Counted from the stretch's first letter, positions 34,950-43,854 are shown. The stretch: DNA of 64,000 nucleotides from Lachnoclostridium edouardi (GCF_900240245.1 NZ_OESQ01000001.1:1183681-1247680), one strand, 5' to 3'. The notes: generated by a model not told the origin, from the sequence alone. Numbers and translations: made by a program.

Positions 34950-36629
34950 ATGAATTTATCACAGGCAATTGTAGAAATTTGTAAAAAAGAAGGCATTAAA
35001 GATGCTTTCGGTATCCCAGGCGCAGGCTGTAATGCATTCTACGATGCATTAAAAGATGCAAAAGACGAGATTCATCACATTACTATGCGTCACGAAGAGT
35101 GCTGTGTACACGCAGCTGACGGCTATTATAGAGCAAGCGGAAGAATGGCTTTAGCTATTTGTACTTCCGGCCCAGGTGCAACAAACTTCACAACCGGTAT
35201 CTATACAGCTAACATTGACAGCATCCCGCTGATCGCTATTACAGGACAGGCAGTAAGAGCTCAGTTAGGCAAGGACGCTTTCCAGTGCGTAGATATGGTT
35301 GATATTGCAAGACCAGTTGCTAAGCACGTTGTTTGCTTAACAGATCCTAAGACAGCTGTTGACGAAGTTATCAAGGCTTTCAAGCTGGCTAAGAGCGGCA
35401 AACCAGGCCCTGTACTTATCGACTTCCCTCTGGATATGCAGAAGGTAGAAGTTGATTTTGATCCAGACTCCTATGAGCCAGTAAAGGTTGAGAATCCAAA
35501 GGCATCCCCAGCAGCTATTAAAGCAGCTATGGATATGCTTCTGGCAGCTGAGAAGCCTGTTATCTTAATGGGCGGCGGCGTTATCTTAGCTAAGGCTGAG
35601 AAAGAGCTGGTTGAGTTCGCTGAGATTATGAACATTCCTGTAGTTATTACATACATGGCTAAGGGCGGCATCGCTTCCAACCATCCACTGTATGCAGGTA
35701 TGCCAGGTATCCAGTGCGGTAACCCAGTTGGTAATAAAGTATTCTCTGAGTCTGACGTTGTTCTGGCTATCGGTAACAGATTTACTGACAGACATACAGG
35801 CGCTATCAACGTTTATACAGAAGGCAAGAAGTTCATCCATATTAACGTTGAGAGAAGCGAAGTTGGCAAGATCTTTAACCCAGATCTGGGCATCGTTGCT
35901 GATGCTAAAGACGCTATTGATCAGTTACTGGCCGCTGCTAAGGCTCTTGGACAGCAGAAGGGCGCTGACAGAGTTGCAGGTATTCCAGCTCTCCGCGCAG
36001 AACTGGCTAGAAAAGTTGACCACGACTGTGTTCCGATTAACCCACACAGAGTATTTGGCGAGATCAACAAATGCTTTGATGATGATACAATGTACACAAC
36101 AGGCTGTGGTATTACACAGATCTGGTCCGGTCAGTTACAGGAAATCAACAAACCACGTAAATATATGCCATCCGGCGGCGCTGGCTGCTTAGGCTGGGAT
36201 ATTCCAGGCGCTATCGGCGCTATGGTTGCTACAGGCTGCAAAGATAAATGTGTATGCTTAATGGGTGACTTCGGTTTCACATTCCATGTACAGGAAATCG
36301 CTACAGCTGCTACAGCAGGCGTTCCGCTGATCGTTTGTATCGTAAACAACGCTTACTTAGGTCTGATCAGACAGAACCAGAAGTTTGCTTATGACTATGA
36401 GTACGGCGTAGCTATGCCAGAAAACCAGGGAATCATGGACTATGTAAAAGTAGCTGAAGGATTCAACTGCGAGGCAGAGCGTGTATTCAAACCAGAAGAT
36501 ATTGCCGGTGCTTTTGAAAGAGCAAAAGCTTCTAAGAAACCTTACGTTATTGATATTGTTTGCGAGCCACAGGCACACTGCTCTATGGGTAATGATATCC
36601 TTCATGTAAGAGAATTCAACGCAGAATAA
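34950..36629 (+). CDS. gcl: Glyoxylate carboligase-like ThDP enzyme
   Basis: A 559-residue thiamine-diphosphate enzyme that should join two glyoxylates to tartronate semialdehyde and CO2. Three ThDP domains are visible: N-terminal PYR (AFGIPGAGCNAFYDAL, ATNFTTGIYTANIDSIPLI), the FAD-type middle domain (IGNRFTDRHTGAINVYTEG) and the C-terminal PP domain (LGWDIPGAIGAMVA, LMGDFGFTFHVQEIATAAT, IVNNAYLGLIRQNQ). The NNAYLGLIRQ and KVAEGFNCEAERVFKPEDIA parts are very Gcl-like. Unlike E. coli Gcl, which has Val51, it keeps Glu49 in MRHEE, as acetolactate synthases do. It is slightly shorter than Gcl (593). Codon use is biased to high-expression codons compared with neighbours. Confidence 0.8.
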   Translation: MNLSQAIVEICKKEGIKDAFGIPGAGCNAFYDALKDAKDEIHHITMRHEECCVHAADGYYRASGRMALAICTSGPGATNFTTGIYTANIDSIPLIAITGQAVRAQLGKDAFQCVDMVDIARPVAKHVVCLTDPKTAVDEVIKAFKLAKSGKPGPVLIDFPLDMQKVEVDFDPDSYEPVKVENPKASPAAIKAAMDMLLAAEKPVILMGGGVILAKAEKELVEFAEIMNIPVVITYMAKGGIASNHPLYAGMPGIQCGNPVGNKVFSESDVVLAIGNRFTDRHTGAINVYTEGKKFIHINVERSEVGKIFNPDLGIVADAKDAIDQLLAAAKALGQQKGADRVAGIPALRAELARKVDHDCVPINPHRVFGEINKCFDDDTMYTTGCGITQIWSGQLQEINKPRKYMPSGGAGCLGWDIPGAIGAMVATGCKDKCVCLMGDFGFTFHVQEIATAATAGVPLIVCIVNNAYLGLIRQNQKFAYDYEYGVAMPENQGIMDYVKVAEGFNCEAERVFKPEDIAGAFERAKASKKPYVIDIVCEPQAHCSMGNDILHVREFNAE

Positions 36630-36643
36630 TCTATTATAAATTT

Positions 36644-36676
36644 CAGGCGGCTGATGATTCAGCTGCCTGTTTTTAT
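36644..36676 (+). terminator. Terminator of carboligase gene
   Basis: CAGGCGGCTG/CAGCTGCCTG with one mismatch and a 6-base loop, followed by TTTTTATTT. Confidence 0.85.
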
Positions 36677-36838
36677 TTCTCAAAAAAATTTTACCAAAAG
36701 TTTTGATGTTTTATAAGTATTTATAATATATTTTTTCTATTGTTATATACTACTAATATGTGGTAGTATTAGGTAGTATTAAGATATGTTTTATTATGAA
36801 ACTGATCATTAAAATTACTACACAAAGGAGCAAACATT
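36677..36838 (+). promoter_or_regulatory. Promoter region of PurF-like gene
   Basis: TTGTTA, an 18-base spacer and TAGTAT near 36738-36770, with a repeated GGTAGTATTA just after it. AAAGGAGC lies before the start codon. The tandem GTAGTATTA may be a binding site. Confidence 0.4.
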
Positions 36839-38245
36839 ATGGGCGGATTCTTTGGCGTTGCCTCAAAATCCAGTTGTTCTCTGGATTTATTCTTTGGTGT
36901 TGACTATCATTCCCATCTGGGGACAAAACGGGGCGGTATGGCCGTATATGGTCCCGGCGGTTTTCACCGTTCTATTCACAATATTGAAAATTCTCCATTC
37001 CGAACGAAATTTGAACACGACTTAGACGAGCTGGAAGGCAATTTAGGCATTGGATGTATTTCTGACAGCGATCCTCAGCCTTTATTAATTCAGTCTCATC
37101 TGGGCAGCTATGCCATCACTACTGTAGGTAAGATTAACAATCAGGAATCTCTTGTTCGGGAAGCATATGAAAATGGACATATTCATTTTATGGAAATGAG
37201 CGGCGGAAAAATTAATTCTTCTGAGCTGGTAGCTGCAATGATCAACCAACGCTCCAGTCTGGTAGAAGGTCTTCTCTACGCCCAGGAAAAAATTGAAGGG
37301 TCCATGACCATACTTCTCCTTACTCCTGAGGGAATATATGCTTCCAGGGACAGACTTGGCCGCACCCCTGTTATTATAGGAAAAAAGGAGGGGGCTTACT
37401 GCGCTGCCTTTGAAAGCTTTGCGTACTTAAATTTAGGTTATACAGACCATTCTGAGCTGGGCCCCGGAGAAATTGCACTTATTACCCCTGAAAGCGTAGA
37501 ATGTCTCAGCAAGCCTGGGCAGGAAATGAAAATCTGCACATTTTTGTGGACATATTATGGCTATCCTACATCTACTTATGAAGGCGTGAACGTGGAGCAG
37601 ATGAGGTACAACTGCGGCAAAATGCTGGCCCAGAGAGATAATGTGGCAGCTGACAGCGTGGCGGGAGTTCCTGATTCCGGTATCGCCCATGCTATCGGCT
37701 ATTCCACAGAATCCGGCATTCCATTTACACGTCCCTTTATTAAATATACTCCTACCTGGCCTCGTTCCTTTATGCCTCAGAACCAGAAGCAAAGGAATCT
37801 GATTGCTAAAATGAAATTAATTCCTGTGGACGGCCTGATCCGCAATAAAAAGCTTCTTTTAATTGACGACTCTATTGTCCGGGGAACGCAGCTGGGGGAA
37901 ACCACAGATTTCCTTTATCAAAGCGGCGCCAAGGAGGTACATGTGCGTCCTGCATGTCCGCCTTTGCTTCACGCCTGCCCGTACCTGAATTTTTCCCGCT
38001 CTACTTCTAATCTGGACTTGATTACCCGCAGAATTATTAAGGACCGGGAGGGCGACAATGTTTCTTCTGAACTTTTAGATGACTACGCAAATCCAGATAG
38101 TCAGAATTATAAAGAAATGGTAGAGGAGATCAGGAAAAAACTGAACTTTACTACTTTAGCCTTCCACCGCTTAGACGACTTAAAAGAATCTGTAGGGATT
38201 TCTCCGTGCAAGCTGTGTACTCACTGCTGGAACGGCAAGGGATAA
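36839..38245 (+). CDS. PurF-like amidophosphoribosyltransferase without glutaminase Cys
   Basis: A 468-residue paralog of glutamine phosphoribosyl-pyrophosphate amidotransferase. The N-terminal Ntn domain begins MGGFFGVASKS where PurF has MCGIFG, so the nucleophile Cys is Gly here. The phosphoribosyltransferase motif LLLIDDSIVRGTQ with the acidic pair is intact, as are VAGVPDSGIAHAIGY and TFLWTYYGYPTS. It therefore could use free ammonia with PRPP, or serve another role; a true purF should lie elsewhere in the genome. Cysteines near the C-terminus (SPCKLCTHC) may hold a cluster, as in Bacillus PurF. It is downstream of the carboligase but with its own promoter. Ammonia from ureidoglycine could feed it, a speculative link. 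Confidence 0.83.
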   Translation: MGGFFGVASKSSCSLDLFFGVDYHSHLGTKRGGMAVYGPGGFHRSIHNIENSPFRTKFEHDLDELEGNLGIGCISDSDPQPLLIQSHLGSYAITTVGKINNQESLVREAYENGHIHFMEMSGGKINSSELVAAMINQRSSLVEGLLYAQEKIEGSMTILLLTPEGIYASRDRLGRTPVIIGKKEGAYCAAFESFAYLNLGYTDHSELGPGEIALITPESVECLSKPGQEMKICTFLWTYYGYPTSTYEGVNVEQMRYNCGKMLAQRDNVAADSVAGVPDSGIAHAIGYSTESGIPFTRPFIKYTPTWPRSFMPQNQKQRNLIAKMKLIPVDGLIRNKKLLLIDDSIVRGTQLGETTDFLYQSGAKEVHVRPACPPLLHACPYLNFSRSTSNLDLITRRIIKDREGDNVSSELLDDYANPDSQNYKEMVEEIRKKLNFTTLAFHRLDDLKESVGISPCKLCTHCWNGKG

Positions 38246-38258
38246 ATATAAATAAAAT

Positions 38259-38327
38259 AAAGAGAGAGCTGTAAAACAAGCTGATTTTAAATATTAGCCG
38301 CCGTCTTTACAACTCTCTCTCTTTTTT
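38259..38327 (+). terminator. Terminator of PurF-like gene
   Basis: AGAGAGAGCTGTAAA pairs with TTTACAACTCTCTCT over a 30-base loop, then TTTTTT. It starts 14 bases after the stop. Confidence 0.75.
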
Positions 38328-38400
38328 CATATTCATTTTTTAATAGTTTGCCGTTTTTTCGCAAGCATTACTATTTTAAATTTGGGGGATTCATCACTGA

Positions 38401-38916
38401 TCAGTGGTCAACAGCCAGTTCTCTAAGGAGAATGTTGCCATCCTCCGGCTGTATCTCATACATGCCGCTGCCGCTGTCTGTATTGAATCTTACTTTGTAC
38501 ACCTTTTCTCCTCTGCTAGAATCCAAGTTTACTTCCAGGCTTTCAGCCCCCTCTACTTCTCCCAGGACAATCTCTTTCGCCTCATCCTCGCTTAGAGCAA
38601 CGCTCTTACTGCCTCTGCCTCTTTCAAGCCAGCTTTTGTACTCTCTCAGCGCTCCATCTTCAGCTGACAGCCTCAGCCTGTAATATTCAGTCAGCTCCGG
38701 ACAGTAATAAACAACCTCATAATTCTGACCTTTACTTTCTGCATACTGGAACTGGCTGTCCTCCGGTATGTACTGCAAAGCTTCTTCTTTTGCTTCTTCT
38801 TTTGTAATCGTACCTGTTTCACTGTAGGGGCCTGCATAATATACACCAGCATAAGACACTATGCTGCCTGTGAACAATGCAGCCGTAACACTCAATACTA
38901 ATATAATCTTTTTCAC
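38401..38916 (-). CDS. Secreted PepSY-domain protein
   Basis: A 171-residue exported protein. The start has a signal peptide (MKKIILVLSVTAALFTGSIVSYAG) with likely cleavage after the second Ala. Two PepSY-like repeats follow: ITKEEAKEEALQYIPEDSQF and LSEDEAKEIVLGEVEGAES, each followed by β-strands (YEVVYYCPELTEYYR, YKVRFNTDSGSGMYEI). PepSY domains often inhibit peptidases or modulate membrane sensors. The start is GTG behind GGGAGAGAA. It stands alone between the PurF-like gene and a dispersed repeat. No target can be inferred. Confidence 0.8.
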   Translation of the reverse strand: MKKIILVLSVTAALFTGSIVSYAGVYYAGPYSETGTITKEEAKEEALQYIPEDSQFQYAESKGQNYEVVYYCPELTEYYRLRLSAEDGALREYKSWLERGRGSKSVALSEDEAKEIVLGEVEGAESLEVNLDSSRGEKVYKVRFNTDSGSGMYEIQPEDGNILLRELAVDH

Positions 38917-38972
38917 GATTTCTCTCCCAATGTATAAAACAATCTGAGGCGCCGGCCGCTGCCGCCGTCTCT

Positions 38973-39093
38973 GTTTTTTATTTCACTCGTTCCTCGTTTC
39001 ATAAAACTACGGGAACCCCAAACTTCTCTATCGCGAACTTTGGGTAGCAAATAGTTTCGCGCTTTGGCACTCAACTATTTTTTATTATATCAC
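38973..39093 (+). repeat. Dispersed repeat B, copy B1
   Basis: About 121 bases highly similar to 47475-47597. It contains CCCCAAACTTC/CGAACTTTGGG and AAATAGTT/AACTATTT inverted arms and ends TATTATATCAC. It lies between the PepSY gene and a hydrogenase gene that ends near here. No protein is encoded. Confidence 0.75.
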
Positions 39094-39125
39094 ATCAGGC
39101 CGAAAAAGTCACTTTGTTTTCTCTG

Positions 39126-40574
39126 CTATCTGTGCATGGAAAATTTGTCCATAGGATAATTTTTCAGATTTTCATGTACCTCTCTGCCGTCGGCAGCCGC
39201 AATAAGAGTATCTCTGTCCTTTTTAAATTCCATTTCTGTTTTGTGTCTGCTTGGGCCGCCTACGCAGCCTCCTGTGCACACCATGCCTTCAATGAAATCC
39301 GCAGGAAGCTTTCCTACCTTTAAAAGCAGCAGCGCCTTCTTACATTCAGCTCCTCCGCTGCATTTCATAACATTAATATCTGTATTTTCTCCCATTTCCT
39401 TGAGACACTGAATGACAGCTCCGGCTACGCCGCCGCCGTTTCCAAACCGTTTTCCAAATACAGATCCGTCCTGCTCTGTATTCTCCGCCGGCTCCAGTTC
39501 TATTCCCTTGGCCCGCATCATAGCTCTGACTTCTCCGATAGTTAAAACATAATCTGCATTTCCAGTAATATTTAAATCCAGGCTTTCGCTTTTCTTTGCA
39601 GTACAAGGACCGATAAATACAGTGATGGCCTCAGGGTCCTCAGCTTTAATCATACGCGATACTCCGCACATAGGAGATACTGTGGTGGACATGTGATCTA
39701 ACAGCATTGGATAATACTGTTTAATCATGTTTACAAAAGCCGGGCAGCATGAGGTTGTCATCTTTTTGCCTTCCTTGTAAGCTTTAGCCCACTCTTCTGC
39801 TTCCGCTGCCGCTGTCATATCGCCGCCTAACGCCACCTCTATCATGTCAGAAAAACCTGTTTTTTTCAAAGCATTTTTCCAGCTGGCTGTTGTAATATTG
39901 CTGCCAAACTGTCCTTCTACAGCAGGGGCCACCATGGCTACCACCTTTTTGCCTGCTTTAATCAGGCGGATAATATCCACCATAAATGTTTTAGAGCCAA
40001 TGGCTCCAAAAGGACAGCTGTGGATACAGGCTCCGCATTGAATACATTTTTTCTCATCAATTACGCAAACTCCATATTCGTCATATGTAATAGCGTCCAC
40101 CGGACATACCTTTTTACAAGGTCTTTCTAAGTGGGCAATAGCGTTATATGGACAGGCCTGAGCGCATTTTCCGCATTCCTTACATTTATTAGGGTCAATG
40201 TGAGCTCTTGTTTCATTCATGGAAATAGCCCCGAAATGACAGGAATTCTGACAGGCTTTTCCCATACATTTCCGGCAGTTGTCTGTAACTACATAGGAGG
40301 CAATGGGACATTCTTCACATGCTGCATTGATTACCTGTACTACGTTTCTGGAATCCATGCCCTTTGGGCATTTTCCCTCTGCCAGGCGAACTCTTTGACG
40401 GATAATCTCTCTTTCCTTATAAATACAGCAGCGGAATTGGGCCTGAGGGCCTGGAATTATTTTATAGGGTATATCTGATTTTTTTTCTTCCAATTCACCT
40501 TCCCATGCCAGCTTCGCCACTTCATATAATACATCGTGTTTGATGCGCAGCACTGTTGCATCATTTGTTACCAT
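39126..40574 (-). CDS. [FeFe]-hydrogenase, group B type
   Basis: A 482-residue iron-only hydrogenase. It has four clusters of ferredoxin cysteines in the first 200 residues (CRKCMGKACQNSC, CKECGKCAQACP, CKKVCPVD, CIQCGACIHSCP). The H-cluster motifs are TTSCCPAF (L1), IGPCTAKKSES (L2) and EGMVCTGGCVGGP (L3), the short-motif form typical of monomeric group B enzymes, which are often single-subunit and low activity. It produces or consumes H2, probably with ferredoxin; the H-cluster needs HydEFG, which are not in the window. AGGAGG precedes the ATG. It is the last gene of the sensory operon, 20 bases after the SpoIIE-type gene. Confidence 0.92.
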   Translation of the reverse strand: MVTNDATVLRIKHDVLYEVAKLAWEGELEEKKSDIPYKIIPGPQAQFRCCIYKEREIIRQRVRLAEGKCPKGMDSRNVVQVINAACEECPIASYVVTDNCRKCMGKACQNSCHFGAISMNETRAHIDPNKCKECGKCAQACPYNAIAHLERPCKKVCPVDAITYDEYGVCVIDEKKCIQCGACIHSCPFGAIGSKTFMVDIIRLIKAGKKVVAMVAPAVEGQFGSNITTASWKNALKKTGFSDMIEVALGGDMTAAAEAEEWAKAYKEGKKMTTSCCPAFVNMIKQYYPMLLDHMSTTVSPMCGVSRMIKAEDPEAITVFIGPCTAKKSESLDLNITGNADYVLTIGEVRAMMRAKGIELEPAENTEQDGSVFGKRFGNGGGVAGAVIQCLKEMGENTDINVMKCSGGAECKKALLLLKVGKLPADFIEGMVCTGGCVGGPSRHKTEMEFKKDRDTLIAAADGREVHENLKNYPMDKFSMHR

Positions 40575-40594
40575 GATAATCCTCCTTGTTCTGG

Positions 40595-41776
40595 TTAATA
40601 ATATGTTACTGTTACTGTTTTACCCATTTCTTCTATTGTGTGCTTTAATTGCTCCACCAAATTCTGCCTGATTCCCAGATCAAATGGCAGGCCAGGATTC
40701 TGGTAAGCGCTGTTAATAGCCTTTCCCACGTACAGATGAAGCTCTGTACAATCCTCAATCAGCATTTTTGCTACCATGGACGCCCCGTTAGGCTTATCCA
40801 GCTCCAGAAAGAAGTCCTCAGAAACTGTTTCGTTTTTCACATATCTTTTTAACAGCTGTATTACTCTATTTAAGGTCAGAACTCCCTCTGTCACCAGCTC
40901 AATGCCATCCATATAAGCCATTGGCGGAATTTCCGGGTCTACATAATTTAATGACACGTCCAGACGCTTATCTAAAACTCTGGACACAATTGTAGCGCTG
41001 GTGCCTCCGCAGACAATCCGCTTTGTGCCTCCCTCTCCCGCCATAAAATCTGACACCATTAGCTTATCGTCCTCAGGATTTTTAGCAGGCCCGGTCATCA
41101 GATGCACCGGCTTGCTGTCAATGATTCTCATGGCGGCTACTGTAGTGTCGTCTCCTGGACGGCACATATAAAGATCGTCGCAGGCCTGGCAGATCGCTGT
41201 GGCTAAACGCATAGCGGAAATAGTCAGACGGTACTGCTTCACTGCGTACTGGGCAATTTCCTCCCAGGTCCATCCAAAGTTTAAAAGCTGTCCTACCCCG
41301 GCGTGAATTGTGCCGTCGCTCATCAGAATTAAGGCGTCCCCTTTTTGCACTTTAAAGCGGAATTCATTAATCTTTTTATCGCGAATAACACGAATGTTCT
41401 GAGGAATCCGCACCAGCTCTCCATTTCTGATAAAAATACAGCTGGGGTTGTCAAATTCTATTAAATAAGCGTCCCCATTGTGAAATACCTGCAGGATGCT
41501 GAAGGTGGAGTAAGCTACTTTTCGCACCTGGCAAATAGGCAGGGTTTCCACAATGGTTTCCACACATTCTTCCAAAGTGGCTCCATTTAAAAACATGGTT
41601 CCCAGAATTTTAGAGGTAAGGGTGGAAAGAATATTAGCCTTAACTCCGCTTCCCATACCGTCCGCTAAAATCAGGATATTAGAATCTTCTGTTTTCAGTA
41701 TTTCTACTTTATCGCCGCACAGCACCTCTGTAAACTTATTTAAGCTTTTATAAGCTACGTCAACTGTAATTCCCAT
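40595..41776 (-). CDS. SpoIIE-type PP2C protein phosphatase
   Basis: A 393-residue SpoIIE/PP2C phosphatase. Metal-binding signature residues are in LILADGMGSGVKAN and ALILMSDGTIHAG, and GDDTTVAAMRI near 220. A C-terminal domain of about 170 residues (from MTGPAKNPEDDKL on) is not the regulator fold I know from SpoIIE. Such proteins release phosphate from an anti-sigma or anti-anti-sigma partner. Its ATG overlaps the TAA of the sensory hydrogenase by one base (TAATG), so translation is coupled and it is the probable output of H2 sensing. No sigma factor is adjacent in this window. Confidence 0.88.
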   Translation of the reverse strand: MGITVDVAYKSLNKFTEVLCGDKVEILKTEDSNILILADGMGSGVKANILSTLTSKILGTMFLNGATLEECVETIVETLPICQVRKVAYSTFSILQVFHNGDAYLIEFDNPSCIFIRNGELVRIPQNIRVIRDKKINEFRFKVQKGDALILMSDGTIHAGVGQLLNFGWTWEEIAQYAVKQYRLTISAMRLATAICQACDDLYMCRPGDDTTVAAMRIIDSKPVHLMTGPAKNPEDDKLMVSDFMAGEGGTKRIVCGGTSATIVSRVLDKRLDVSLNYVDPEIPPMAYMDGIELVTEGVLTLNRVIQLLKRYVKNETVSEDFFLELDKPNGASMVAKMLIEDCTELHLYVGKAINSAYQNPGLPFDLGIRQNLVEQLKHTIEEMGKTVTVTYY

Positions 41777-43506
41777 TATTTGACCTCGCTTTCGCTTCCT
41801 TCATCCAGCAGTGACTTACAAAGCTTAGTCAGGGTTGTTTTCGTCTCCGCTGTAGTTTCTCCCAACAATCCTGCAATTTCCTGGGCAACCATCATCTGCT
41901 TGTGAATTACCTTCTGAGCCAGATCAATGGTCTCCAGCTTCTTCTCGTAGTCCTCCCGCTCCTGCTCCTCTTCTTTTGTAATATCAATAAATGTGGCCAG
42001 AACTACATTTTCTTTGGCTATGTATACAATATTTTGAAGAGTTGACAGCTGATACTCTGGATATGTTACCTTTTTTCCGTGAATGTTTTGGTGATTGTCA
42101 AACACCCATTGGAAATCTTCCGGGTCAATAAATTCATATAAATACATTTGAAGGGCTTCCTGCCGCGTTTTTCCGAAATATTTTTCTCCTACTGCGGAAT
42201 ACTCCAAAATCTTCATCTCTGGGTCTACAATTAATACTACATTAGGGGATGTTTCCATTACCAAATTGGCAAAGGATTCTGCTTTTTCATGCATAAATGG
42301 AATGCACATATTCAGCTCTGCTTTTTTCTGGAATACAGCGACCGCTTTGTCCCTGCATGTAGGATATCCGCAGGCGCCGCAGTTTAACTCATCCTCCGGT
42401 TTGTTTTTTCCTGTCATGTGAAGAATACTTTGAATTTCCTCTTCTGTAGGCTTCTGCTCTTTGGGAGAATGGTCCTCAAAGATTTTCTTAAAGGAAATTC
42501 CACTCATAGCTTCTTCTAAGTCGGAGTGGCCTGCCGGCTCTCTTTCAATGGTTTCCTCCATATCCAGCTTTACCCGGAACCTGGAAATGGTTTCGTCATT
42601 TACTGTAGGCCCTTTAATACAGCCTCCTGAACACATATTCATTTCTATAAAGCAGCCTTTAATTTCGCCTCTCTGCATACTTTTACACAGATCTATACAG
42701 TTGCTGCTGCCATGTACGTAAAACTTTCTGTATCCGTCCCCTCTGTCCTCTGTAGCCAGCACGGAATTTACCACCCCGTTTGTCACAGGGTACAAACGGT
42801 TTACTTTAGGGTCCAGCTGTTTAAACGGAATATCCTCGCATTCCTCCACCACAATATCTTCTTGATTCAGCCATTTTTGAATATCATTAAAGTTTAAAAC
42901 TGCATCAATAGCCCCTTCGTCTCTAAAGTCCATAGACTCCTGCTTTTTAGCAATACAGGGCCCTAAAAATACCACCTTTGCCTCCGGCATCTCCTTTTTT
43001 ATCAGACGGCCGTGAGCTACCATAGGGGATACTACTGGAGCCATATAAGGAATCAGCTCCGGATAATAAATCTCAATCAAACTGTTTACACTTGGACAGC
43101 AGGTAGTAATAATATTTTCCATGTCTCCCTTATCCAGCAGCTTTACATATTCTGCCGTTACAACAGCAGCTCCCTCTGAGGTTTCTCTAACCTGGTCAAA
43201 GCCCAGCTTTTTCAGCGCACTGTTAATCTGTCCCGGAGTTTTATACTTCATCAGGCCGCGGTAGGAAGGCGCAATAGATACCACCACCTTCTCCCCTCTT
43301 TTAATAAATCCCTTTACAATCTCTAAATCGCTTACAAGGGTTTTGGCTGACTGAGGACAAATCTGGAGACAGTGGCCGCACAGAATACACTTGTCAGGCA
43401 TAATTTCTGCTCTCTCATCTTTTATCATAATCGCCTTAACGTCACAATAGCGAACACATTTATAGCAATGTTTACATTTTGTGGCCTTAAAGTCAATAAT
43501 CCCCAT
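41776..43506 (-). CDS. hydS: Sensory [FeFe]-hydrogenase (group C) with PAS domain
   Basis: A 576-residue modular protein. N-terminal 2x[4Fe-4S] ferredoxin cysteines are CKHCYKCVRYCD and CILCGHCLQICP. The H-cluster motifs are TTCCPSVN (L1), LGPCIAKKQES (L2) and MNMCSGGCIKGP (L3). Next comes an Fe-S domain (CGACGYPTCRDKAVAVF). A PAS domain spans about 405-505 (VLIVDPEMKILEYSAVG) and a coiled coil ends the protein. This is the group C layout proposed as an H2 sensor that controls a PP2C or kinase. GGGAGGATA precedes the ATG. It follows a 2Fe-2S protein and is coupled to the SpoIIE phosphatase. Confidence 0.93.
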   Translation of the reverse strand: MGIIDFKATKCKHCYKCVRYCDVKAIMIKDERAEIMPDKCILCGHCLQICPQSAKTLVSDLEIVKGFIKRGEKVVVSIAPSYRGLMKYKTPGQINSALKKLGFDQVRETSEGAAVVTAEYVKLLDKGDMENIITTCCPSVNSLIEIYYPELIPYMAPVVSPMVAHGRLIKKEMPEAKVVFLGPCIAKKQESMDFRDEGAIDAVLNFNDIQKWLNQEDIVVEECEDIPFKQLDPKVNRLYPVTNGVVNSVLATEDRGDGYRKFYVHGSSNCIDLCKSMQRGEIKGCFIEMNMCSGGCIKGPTVNDETISRFRVKLDMEETIEREPAGHSDLEEAMSGISFKKIFEDHSPKEQKPTEEEIQSILHMTGKNKPEDELNCGACGYPTCRDKAVAVFQKKAELNMCIPFMHEKAESFANLVMETSPNVVLIVDPEMKILEYSAVGEKYFGKTRQEALQMYLYEFIDPEDFQWVFDNHQNIHGKKVTYPEYQLSTLQNIVYIAKENVVLATFIDITKEEEQEREDYEKKLETIDLAQKVIHKQMMVAQEIAGLLGETTAETKTTLTKLCKSLLDEGSESEVK

Positions 43507-43508
43507 TT

Positions 43509-43751
43509 TTATATCCTCCCCAGTATTTCCTTGTTAAAAAACTCCTCTGTTTCTTCTGGTTTTACAGAAAACAGCTGTTCCTCCACTGTAAGACAGACTC
43601 CATCCTTTACACAATTTCCGCTGCAGAACGCCCCGTTTAAATCTACTTTTTCCCCTAATCCATTAGATGTTACCAGCTCCTGAAGCTTTGCAATCACGTC
43701 CCTTGACCCCTTTAAATGACAGGCGCTTCCAATACAAATAGTTACTCTCAT
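43509..43751 (-). CDS. Thioredoxin-like [2Fe-2S] protein of hydrogenase operon
   Basis: An 80-residue ferredoxin of the NuoE/24-kDa type without the extra N-terminus. The cluster ligands are CIGSACHLKG at residues 6-15 and CSGNC around residue 43. These small proteins carry electrons or anchor partner hydrogenases. It is the first gene of the operon, behind GGCGGAGGT and a promoter at 43797-43825, and the next gene starts within 3 bases of its stop. The role is likely electron delivery to the sensory hydrogenase. Confidence 0.87.
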   Translation of the reverse strand: MRVTICIGSACHLKGSRDVIAKLQELVTSNGLGEKVDLNGAFCSGNCVKDGVCLTVEEQLFSVKPEETEEFFNKEILGRI

Positions 43752-43796
43752 TTTTAATACCTCCGCCTCTATATGTAAAAACCGATAGTTATTTTT

Positions 43797-43825
43797 ATTA
43801 TCTCATATTGTGATATTTTTATCAA
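43797..43825 (-). promoter_or_regulatory. Promoter of the hydrogenase operon
   Basis: TTGATA (43820-43825), a 17-base spacer and GATAAT (43797-43802) on the minus strand, about 50 bases upstream of the first start codon. Confidence 0.6.
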
Positions 43826-43854
43826 TTACTTTTTCGCAAATTATCCATAAAACA

